Shown one piece after another: positions 1 through 5,216 of a stretch of DNA of 11,950 nucleotides. This DNA is from Phycisphaeraceae bacterium (GTDB lineage Bacteria > Planctomycetota > Phycisphaerae > Phycisphaerales > Phycisphaeraceae). The DNA is taken from NCBI GenBank assembly GCA_028281215.1, contig JANQKH010000841.1, positions 1 through 11,950 on the forward strand, written 5' to 3'. The notes beneath the pieces were generated by a model, which saw only the letters and a program-made list of their open reading frames with translations, was not told the DNA's origin and did not search any database. The number at the start of each line of letters is the position of its first letter. Within the stretch, counting starts at the first letter, position 1. The position numbers and the translations under genes were made by a program.

Positions 1-43
1 ATCTCCCGGGCGCTACACCATGAAAGATGTGCTGGGGCTTTAA
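1..43 (+). CDS. C-terminal tail of an unidentified upstream gene
   Basis: Frame 2 is open from the window edge and ends at TAA 41-43. The visible C-terminus reads SPGRYTMKDVLGL. Too little is present to name a family. The stop lies 89 bases before the preferred start of the MraY/WecA-family gene, or 41 bases before its earlier possible start, and no hairpin terminator is visible between them, so co-transcription is plausible. That the frame is coding is an inference from this spacing and the absence of another explanation for the edge. Confidence 0.4.
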   Translation, partial: SPGRYTMKDVLGL

Positions 44-132
44 CCACGGCTGATCGAGTGATTGGTTGATTACGCCCCCGTGCCATGGCACACGTCGCAC
101 CTCAACACCCGCTCAATAGCTATCATCCAACC

Positions 133-1308
133 ATGATTCCGCTGTGCCTGTCGCTGATTATGGTCGCGCTGGCGATCAATCTGCCGCTCACGGTCTGGTT
201 GATCCGGGCTGGCAAACGCTGGGGCCAAATGGATGCGCCGGCGGACCAGTCCAGCGCATCCGACACTTCTGGCGACTCCACGCAACAGCATGTCGAGCAC
301 AAGCAACACGACCGCCCGATTCCCGTCACCGGCGGCATCGGTATCGCCGTCGCCTGCCTGTTGCCGGTCGCCGCGGTGTTGTTCGCCGGCCTGGTGTTGG
401 ACGGCAAATCTCTACCCGCCTGGCTCGCGCCGGTCGGTGAACATCTGGCTGGTCTGCGTTCCCACGCCGTCATGGGGTTCGCCGTTGTCATCGGCGCGGT
501 CGCGCTGCACATCGTCGGCCTGGTCGACGACCGTCGCGGGCTCGGTCCTTACTTCAAACTGTTCGTGCAGTTCGCCGTCGCTGCCGTCCTGGTCGTCGGC
601 TTCGACGTGCGCGTGTTGCAACTGCTCGATCAACATGGAACCCTCGGTTACGCCGCCAGTGTGGCGATCAGTGTGCTGTGGATCGTCACCATCACCAACG
701 CGATTAACTTCATGGACAACATGGACGGCCTCGCCGGCGGGGTCAGCGCGATCGTCGCTGGTTTGTATCTCGCCGCGACGCTGATCGGCGGGCAATGGTT
801 CGTCGCCGGCATGTGCGCCTTGTTGCTCGGCTCATTGCTCGGCTTCCTTGTGTTCAACTTCCCGCCGGCCAAGGTCTTCATGGGTGATGCCGGGTCGCTG
901 GTCATCGGTTTCCTCTTGGCGGTCATCAGCATCCGCACGACTTACTTGCCTCCGTCTGGTGAAGTGAGCGGTGATGCGTCCGGCGGGCACTGGTACGCCG
1001 TCCTCATGCCGTTGGTGATCCTCGCTGTTCCGCTTTACGACCTGACGAGTGTCACGCTGATTCGCCTCGCTCAAGGTAAGAGTCCGTTCAAAGGCGACCA
1101 GCAACACTTCTCACATCGCCTGGTAAAGAAGGGTTTAACCAAGCGCACCGCCGTGCTCGTCATCTGGCTCTGCACGCTCGCCACCGGACTCGGCGGCGTC
1201 ATGCTCGGTCGATTGGAAGTCTGGCAGGCGGCGCTGGTCGCCGGTCAAACCCTTGCCGTCCTTGCCGTGCTCGCGATGCTCGAACGCACCAGCGCCGGCA
1301 AGCATTGA
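133..1308 (+). CDS. Glycosyl-1-phosphate transferase, MraY/WecA family (GT4-type integral membrane protein)
   Basis: Predicted to transfer a sugar-1-phosphate from a UDP-sugar to undecaprenyl phosphate, the first membrane step of glycan assembly. The 391-residue protein shows about 11 hydrophobic segments, as in WecA. Family motifs occur in order: VDDRRGL with the Asp pair at 132-133, NAINFMDNMDGLAGG at 189-203, FPPAKVFMGDAGS ending at 255, and HFSHRL at 325-330, equivalent to the HxHH cytoplasmic motif. The first cytoplasmic loop (about 34-64) has a Ser/Gln/His-rich insertion of roughly a dozen residues before RPIPVTGG. The start at 133 is preferred because membrane segment 1 begins there; an in-frame ATG at 85 would add 16 hydrophilic residues. 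Neither has a clear ribosome binding site. WecA-like is more likely than MraY because no cell-wall cluster is next to it, but the sugar specificity cannot be read. Confidence 0.9.
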   Translation: MIPLCLSLIMVALAINLPLTVWLIRAGKRWGQMDAPADQSSASDTSGDSTQQHVEHKQHDRPIPVTGGIGIAVACLLPVAAVLFAGLVLDGKSLPAWLAPVGEHLAGLRSHAVMGFAVVIGAVALHIVGLVDDRRGLGPYFKLFVQFAVAAVLVVGFDVRVLQLLDQHGTLGYAASVAISVLWIVTITNAINFMDNMDGLAGGVSAIVAGLYLAATLIGGQWFVAGMCALLLGSLLGFLVFNFPPAKVFMGDAGSLVIGFLLAVISIRTTYLPPSGEVSGDASGGHWYAVLMPLVILAVPLYDLTSVTLIRLAQGKSPFKGDQQHFSHRLVKKGLTKRTAVLVIWLCTLATGLGGVMLGRLEVWQAALVAGQTLAVLAVLAMLERTSAGKH

Positions 1309-1332
1309 ATTGTCCGGCACACTCGGAACGAT

Positions 1333-1381
1333 TGATTCGTGTGTGCCATGGTTGGCTTATCCAGCCATGATTCCCGAATCA
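1333..1381. terminator. Nested inverted repeats between convergent gene ends, possible bidirectional terminator
   Basis: An inner hairpin pairs CATGGTTGG (1347-1355) with CCAGCCATG (1361-1369) around a CTTAT loop: 9 bp with one G-T wobble. An outer perfect 7-bp repeat, TGATTCG (1333-1339) and CGAATCA (1375-1381), encloses it, and its right arm contains the stop codon of the minus-strand gene. The position between two converging stops suits a shared terminator. No T tract follows on either strand, so classical intrinsic termination is not supported. Confidence 0.4.
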
Positions 1382-2275
1382 CGCTGCGTCGCGCTGATCG
1401 TCCGGCAGCGGATGCGTCACGCCGTTAACCAGCGTTTGCCGCACGTGATCGTGCATGATCCACCAAGGCCGACGAACGATCTGTTGCACCAGCTTCCGCC
1501 GCGCGGTCACCGGCGCCAGTTCCGCCTCAGCCAGCGCGTAAATCCGTTGGCGTCGATCACAGTTACGCCACAGTTCAACCTGTTGCCGCAACGGCAGGAA
1601 CCTTCCATAACGTCGCGCCACCTCGATCATTTCCAACCCATGCGCCACCAGCGAATGCGCACCGGGCGCTTCGCCTTCGCGGTAACCGCCGATCGTCGGA
1701 CCAATGATGCGCGGCCGTAAACCACGCGACATCAATCGACACCAATACTCATACCCATACGCATGTGACAAGCGATCATCAAACAGCCCCGTCGATTGAA
1801 TCAGCGACCGTCGCAGAAACGTGCCGAACAACGGCAGCGACGGACTGTCATGCATCAACATCGCGCCGAACGAAGGCGGATCCAATGCGTCGATCCGATC
1901 GGTCGCAAAGTCGTCTTCATTGATGCGCGTGCATTGACCGACGATCCAGTCCACGCCGTGCGTCGTGATCACCCGTTCCGCTTCATGCAATGCGCCGGGC
2001 ATCAACAGGTCGTCGACCACAATGACGAACTCGCCTTCTGCGACGGCCAGGCCTCGGTTGATCGTCTGCGTGTGGTTCGCGCCGGGGGCGCCGATCAAAG
2101 TCAGTTTGTCGCCGTAGATCGCGGCTACTTGATTTGTACCGTCGTCGGAGCCTCGGTCGACCACGATGTATTGCGTGTCGTTGAACCCCTGGTCCAGCAC
2201 GCTGCAGATGGTGCGCTCGATGTGAAATCCGCGATTGTGGGCAGTGGAAATGACGGTAAAACGGGGTGCACTCAT
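1379..2275 (-). CDS. Family 2 glycosyltransferase (GT-A fold), divergent
   Basis: Predicted cytoplasmic nucleotide-sugar transferase of 298 residues. The N-terminus has the GT2 opening FTVISTAHNRG, then QYIVVDRGSDDGT (35-47), corresponding to the usual EYIVIDGGSTDGT nucleotide-binding segment. VVDD at 86-89 stands where the metal-binding NSDD/DxD motif lies. FDDRLSHAYGYEYWCRL (165-181) aligns with the common YAMDYEYWLRL segment, but Gly174 replaces the conserved Asp. The start at 2275 is chosen because the fold begins within five residues of this Met. The frame stays open to 2533, but that 86-residue extension is low-complexity and unlike the family. No clear ribosome binding site is seen. 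It converges on the MraY/WecA-family gene and may act in the same surface-glycan pathway, though the donor and acceptor are unknown. Confidence 0.85.
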   Translation of the reverse strand: MSAPRFTVISTAHNRGFHIERTICSVLDQGFNDTQYIVVDRGSDDGTNQVAAIYGDKLTLIGAPGANHTQTINRGLAVAEGEFVIVVDDLLMPGALHEAERVITTHGVDWIVGQCTRINEDDFATDRIDALDPPSFGAMLMHDSPSLPLFGTFLRRSLIQSTGLFDDRLSHAYGYEYWCRLMSRGLRPRIIGPTIGGYREGEAPGAHSLVAHGLEMIEVARRYGRFLPLRQQVELWRNCDRRQRIYALAEAELAPVTARRKLVQQIVRRPWWIMHDHVRQTLVNGVTHPLPDDQRDAA

Positions 2276-2455
2276 GTTCGGCGTCTCAAAGGGGGCTTTC
2301 TCGTACCGTCCGAATGTGACGGTCACGCCGAATGTTCTTATCGGTTCGATTTTGACGCCGATTGAGTTAATGGACGCCAACGATTCTCGGACGGACGCGT
2401 CAGCCGACCAACACGGCACCGGCCGGCAATCCCAAGGACACCCCCTAGGCAATTC

Positions 2456-2562
2456 AACCCTGACACCCTGACTCCCTCCCCAAGGACGCGAAATCGACTG
2501 TAAATCTTGTTTTTTCAATAGCTTGCGTGGCATTCAGGGTTTTCCCCACTGACGTCAGGGTG
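2456..2562. repeat. Two direct and two inverted CCCTGA repeats
   Basis: AACCCTGAC (2456-2464) and CACCCTGAC (2464-2472) are tandem, with an 8-base period. Downstream lie TCAGGGTT (2534-2541) and GTCAGGGTG (2554-2562) in the opposite orientation. Copies 2 and 4 are perfect 9-bp complements. Pairing copy 2 with 3 and copy 1 with 4 would give nested stems around a loop of about 60 bases. The layout could be an operator array or RNA structure; the function is unknown. Confidence 0.55.
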
Positions 2563-2809
2563 ACACGCCGCCTCTTCCCCCATGTTGATGGATCGTATCG
2601 TAAACCGTTGTTTCGAATGGTCTTACAGGTTATTCAAAGTTTTCCATCTCAAGGGAGATCGCCCCTTGGCCTGACATGTCTCTTCGCCTCAAAGCAACTG
2701 AATCACAATACTTGGGTGCAGGTAAAAGATGATGCCGAAGAGGGGTTTTCTGACATCATAAACCGATAATACCAGATATCCAAACATTTTTCAAACGAAT
2801 GTGACTCGT

Positions 2810-2858
2810 CGGCGTACGCGAGACGCCGGTTCGCGATGACCGGGCTCACAAAGCCCGG
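2810..2858 (+). other. Two consecutive GC-rich hairpins in the leader of the exported-protein gene
   Basis: CGGCGT (2810-2815) pairs with ACGCCG (2823-2828) around a 7-base loop. CCGGGCT (2840-2846) pairs with AGCCCGG (2852-2858) around CACAA. No T tract follows, so they do not look like a terminator. A purine-rich GGGGAAGGA lies shortly after, at 2867-2875. They may be a structured 5' leader of the gene at 3027 or simply stable intergenic DNA. Confidence 0.4.
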
Positions 2859-3026
2859 CTTGAATAGGGGAAGGATAATGTCACGACGAAACCACTTTCA
2901 TCCAGCGCGAGGTTCTTCCGCCAACTCTTTACGGACATTTAAACAACTTGGTCAGCTACACGTCTTCTATTTCTGGATGGGGAAGCATTCGTCTGGTCCG
3001 GGCAAATTCATGTTGAGATCGCCGTC

Positions 3027-3443
3027 ATGCGAAACCGTCAGCCATGCGCGCCGCGTTGGAAACTGATGTTGTTGTTACCGGCAGCAATATTCTGGCTGCT
3101 TGCTATGTCGACGCCGGTTGCTGCTCACCCCTGGCTGTTGTCGGAGCCGGGCGAGGCCCCGTCCGCGAGTCCGACGGATGAACAGATTGCGATAAAAGCA
3201 TTGCGCAAACGGGCGGCCGGCACGAAGTGGCGTTTCAAGCACATCCGCCTGTCGCTACATGACGACGGTTCGGCCGGCTACTTTTTCAAAGGCGGCAAGT
3301 GGGTGGTCGCCGCGCCGGATCAAGTCAAGGTATTCGACAAAACCGGCCGCCACCGTGTGACTTTGACAGTCGACAAAACGCTAGAGGCCGGTTCGGTCGT
3401 CTGGGCCGACGGCACGAAGCAGAAGGCAACACGGTTCAAGTGA
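3027..3443 (+). CDS. Small exported protein of unknown function
   Basis: The family is not recognised. The 138-residue protein has an Arg/Lys-containing N-terminus (Arg2, Arg4, Arg10, Lys12), a hydrophobic stretch at about 14-29 and a probable signal peptidase I site after PVAA (residue 33), leaving a mature domain of about 105 residues. That domain starts with an acidic, proline-containing linker and then becomes beta-rich, with alternating hydrophobic residues and Gly/Asp turns such as GYFFKGGKWVV and GSVVWADGTKQ. The start at 3027 is chosen because it supplies the positive signal-peptide n-region; ATG 3066 (residue 14) would give an uncharged n-region. No strong ribosome binding site is visible. 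It ends 36 bases from the convergent stop of the PDZ lipoprotein, with no clear terminator between them. A periplasmic or surface location is inferred. Confidence 0.7.
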   Translation: MRNRQPCAPRWKLMLLLPAAIFWLLAMSTPVAAHPWLLSEPGEAPSASPTDEQIAIKALRKRAAGTKWRFKHIRLSLHDDGSAGYFFKGGKWVVAAPDQVKVFDKTGRHRVTLTVDKTLEAGSVVWADGTKQKATRFK

Positions 3444-3479
3444 ATCGCTAGCGCCTCCTCAGTTTGAATCCTTCAGCCG

Positions 3480-3932
3480 TCAAGGTTTCTTCTTGCCTGC
3501 TTTTTCAAGTTGTTCAAACAGGACGACTTCGTTGGCGCTGATTAACTCGATCTTTCGGGTGATCGCTTCTCCGTTGCGGATAAAAGTGACGTGAATGCGG
3601 TCGCGCGGTTTGGTTTTTTTGAGCACGGCGATCAGGTCGCCATGGGTGGTAATCTGCCAGCCGTCGATCTCCCGAATCACATCGCCGGGCATCATGCCTG
3701 CTTGCTGCGCCGGGCTGCCGGGTCTGACCATTTCAACGGTGCAACTGTCTTCTGAACCTTTCACGAGAAACACGCCGAGTTGGCCGTAGCCGGTGGGATT
3801 GGTTTCGACGATGCCGACCGGGCCTTGCATGGTTTTGTGTGGTTGATCGTCATCGCAACCCGCGATCACACACAAACAGATCAAACCGAGCAGTGAAACC
3901 AGCCACGTGGATGAGGGATCCGATACGTGCAT
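3480..3932 (-). CDS. PDZ-domain lipoprotein
   Basis: A 150-residue membrane-anchored protein with a single PDZ domain. The N-terminus has a hydrophobic segment (about 10-24) and a lipobox IAGC with Cys26, followed by Asp27-Asp28. The PDZ domain spans about 50-131: the peptide-binding loop is GQLGVFL, followed by RPGSPAQQAGMMPGDVIREI (70-89), the hallmark of HtrA/S41-type PDZ domains. No protease or other catalytic domain is present, so a scaffold, sensor or adaptor role is more likely than proteolysis. The C-terminus is Lys-rich. The start at 3932 gives a standard lipoprotein signal; the frame continues to 4031, but that extension lacks signal features and overlaps the divergent gene's promoter region. 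In enterobacteria Asp at +2 favours inner-membrane retention; whether this holds here is unknown. Confidence 0.8.
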   Translation of the reverse strand: MHVSDPSSTWLVSLLGLICLCVIAGCDDDQPHKTMQGPVGIVETNPTGYGQLGVFLVKGSEDSCTVEMVRPGSPAQQAGMMPGDVIREIDGWQITTHGDLIAVLKKTKPRDRIHVTFIRNGEAITRKIELISANEVVLFEQLEKAGKKKP

Positions 3933-4030
3933 GGTTTGTATGGTAGCCGCAGGGCAGAGAAACAGTCGCGGCGCCTGCGGGGCAACTGTGTGAGGCAAAT
4001 GGCCGAACCCGCATCCAACCAACCCGACCA

Positions 4031-4059
4031 TTGGGGTGCCGCAAACGATTCAGTATCAT
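4031..4059 (+). promoter_or_regulatory. Candidate sigma70-type promoter for the OB-fold lipoprotein gene
   Basis: TTGGGG (4031-4036) and TATCAT (4054-4059) are separated by 17 bases, with 5 of 6 matches in the -10 box. Transcription would start near 4066, about 40 bases before ATG 4106. This also argues against the longer open frame beginning at 4031. The call rests on consensus matching only. Confidence 0.45.
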
Positions 4060-4105
4060 GCGCATCGGTGGACGCAAACCTTTCTCCTTCACAAGTGAGG
4101 CTGAC

Positions 4106-4957
4106 ATGAAACAACTTCCATTCACAGCGTTGTTGGCGTTGACGGCCATGTTCGCATGGTCACTGACCGGTTGTGGCGGCAATGGCAGTGACGGCAAGGC
4201 GAGCAAGGACGCCAAACCCGGCAAAGACGGCAAGCCCGGGCTGGTCAGGAAAGACGGTTCATCGATCAAGGCGCTGGGTACAGGCAAGACGTACAAGATC
4301 ACCGCGCGCGATTACTACAACGAATTCGAAAAGGACGAAGACGCGACGCAGTCGAAGTACGCCGGCGCGGAAATCGAACTGACCGCGAAGGTTCAAATGG
4401 TGCAGATGTCGGAGATTGATCCCGGTGTGTTCAAGCCGGCGATCATGCTCGTCGCCGCGCCGAAGGAAGGCAAGTCGTTCAGCACCGACTTTATGCATTG
4501 CATCATGAAAGAGCCGGAGCCCTGGAAAAAAATTGGACCCAAGGGCATGCTGACAGTGAAGTGCCGGCTGGATACCGAAACGTTCGCGCTGGTGCCGGTG
4601 TTCAACGAGGGCGAAATCGTTTCATACGAAGGCGACCTTTACGAATTCGCGACGGCGGAAGCGCTGGCCAAAGCATACGCCGCAGACAAAGACGCCTTTG
4701 TTGAAAAGTACGATGACAAACAGGTCATCGTGACGGGCGTAGTGGAATCGACCAGCAAGGCGACGGAGGACGACAACGCCGGTCTTGTGCTCAAAGGGGC
4801 CGACGGTGTCAACCTTTCATTCACCTGGGGTTCGCTGTTCGACAGCGACTACGGCACGGCGAAAACCGGCGATACCATCACGGTCGTCTTGGAACTGCTC
4901 AGTTTTTCGAGCACGGACACAACAATCAGCTACACACCGGAAGGGCGGTTGAAGTAG
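4106..4957 (+). CDS. Lipoprotein with two tandem tRNA_anti-like OB-fold repeats
   Basis: A 283-residue envelope lipoprotein: hydrophobic signal (4-20), lipobox LTGC with Cys23, then a Gly/Lys/Asp linker (24-52) containing a short collagen-like GKDGKPG run. Two similar modules follow. The first begins ARDYYNEFEKDEDATQSKY with GAEIELTAKV (about 67-96). The second begins AEALAKAYAADKDAFVEKY with KQVIVTGVV (about 184-213). This helix followed by K-Y-x-x-x-x-I/V-x-V/L-T-G/A is what I know from the tRNA_anti-like (OB-fold) lipoprotein family, where the ligand is usually unknown; the name does not imply tRNA binding in this secreted setting. The start at 4106 is supported by GTGAGG (4095-4100) five bases upstream and by the signal peptide. 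It is divergent from the PDZ lipoprotein. Confidence 0.78.
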   Translation: MKQLPFTALLALTAMFAWSLTGCGGNGSDGKASKDAKPGKDGKPGLVRKDGSSIKALGTGKTYKITARDYYNEFEKDEDATQSKYAGAEIELTAKVQMVQMSEIDPGVFKPAIMLVAAPKEGKSFSTDFMHCIMKEPEPWKKIGPKGMLTVKCRLDTETFALVPVFNEGEIVSYEGDLYEFATAEALAKAYAADKDAFVEKYDDKQVIVTGVVESTSKATEDDNAGLVLKGADGVNLSFTWGSLFDSDYGTAKTGDTITVVLELLSFSSTDTTISYTPEGRLK

Positions 4958-5154
4958 ATAGCGGCCTTAAGGCACTCGTGCGCTTGGGCGCCACGGGCGA
5001 CGCAGTCGGCCGTGCACGCAGTGCGAAAGAGTCCTGCGCTGCCAAGCACTGAGCGTCGTGGTTCAATTGACATCGCACTTTTCCCTCAAGCCAAACAGCA
5101 ACCAACGTCTGCCGCGTGCGCCCGTGGCGCCCTTAGTGGGACGTCCTGCAATCT

Positions 5155-5184
5155 TTCGGTGTGATTCATTCCGCCGTTTACAAT
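5155..5184 (+). promoter_or_regulatory. Candidate promoter for the giant exported protein
   Basis: A good -10 box TACAAT (5179-5184, 5 of 6 consensus) follows a weak -35-like TTCGGT (5155-5160) with an 18-base spacer. Transcription would begin near 5191, leaving a leader of about 26 bases that contains GGAGG. The same TACAAT hexamer is found at 11139-11144 upstream of the LamG-type gene. Confidence 0.4.
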
Positions 5185-5204
5185 GCATCGTCGACATTCA
5201 TCCC

Positions 5205-5209
5205 GGAGG
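5205..5209 (+). promoter_or_regulatory. Ribosome binding site that fixes the start at 5217
   Basis: GGAGG lies 7 bases before ATG 5217 and is one of the few strong Shine-Dalgarno matches in the window. It favours 5217 over the in-frame GTG at 5058, which has no such site and whose extra 53 residues would bury the signal peptide. Confidence 0.7.
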
Positions 5210-5216
5210 CGACGCC

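Larger units (their letters stand above)
2276..3026. other. Long intergenic region between divergent genes
   Basis: About 750 bases separate the start of the minus-strand glycosyltransferase from the start of the plus-strand exported protein. Open frames here are short, and their products resemble no family I recognise. Visible structure comprises the CCCTGA repeat group at 2456-2562, a 6-bp hairpin CAAGGG/CCCTTG (2650-2655 with 2663-2668), and two GC-rich hairpins at 2810-2858. The stretch from about 2500 to 2800 is more AT-rich than the flanking genes, as expected for promoters, but no convincing -35/-10 pair with normal spacing was found. Confidence 0.6.
4958..5216. other. Intergenic region upstream of the giant exported protein
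   Basis: This stretch holds a perfect 10-bp palindrome GCCTTAAGGC (4964-4973) just after the lipoprotein stop. It also holds a long-range, imperfect complementarity between GTGCGCTTGG (about 4977-4986) and CCAAGCAC (5041-5048). No T tract or obvious terminator is present. The right end holds the candidate promoter and ribosome binding site listed separately. No gene is seen. Confidence 0.5.

Noticed and set aside
2276..2533. 86-codon N-terminal extension of the family 2 glycosyltransferase
   Set aside because: The frame is open, but the sequence is unlike any GT2 N-terminus, and the GT-A fold begins directly after Met at 2275.
2527..2769. 80-codon plus-strand open frame in the long gap
   Set aside because: It has no ribosome binding site, domain or signal peptide, and it overlaps the CCCTGA repeats. 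It is not supported as a gene.
2790..2880. Possible cyclic-di-GMP (GEMM) riboswitch, suggested by an AAAGCC-like loop next to GC stems
   Set aside because: The order of conserved GEMM segments could not be matched. Only simple hairpins are visible.
4031..4105. Upstream in-frame start for the OB-fold lipoprotein
   Set aside because: The lipoprotein signal begins at 4106 with a good ribosome binding site, and the extension overlaps the candidate promoter.
5058..5216. GTG start extending the giant protein by 53 residues
   Set aside because: It would bury the signal peptide. GGAGG and TACAAT lie inside this stretch at the right distances for a start at 5217.
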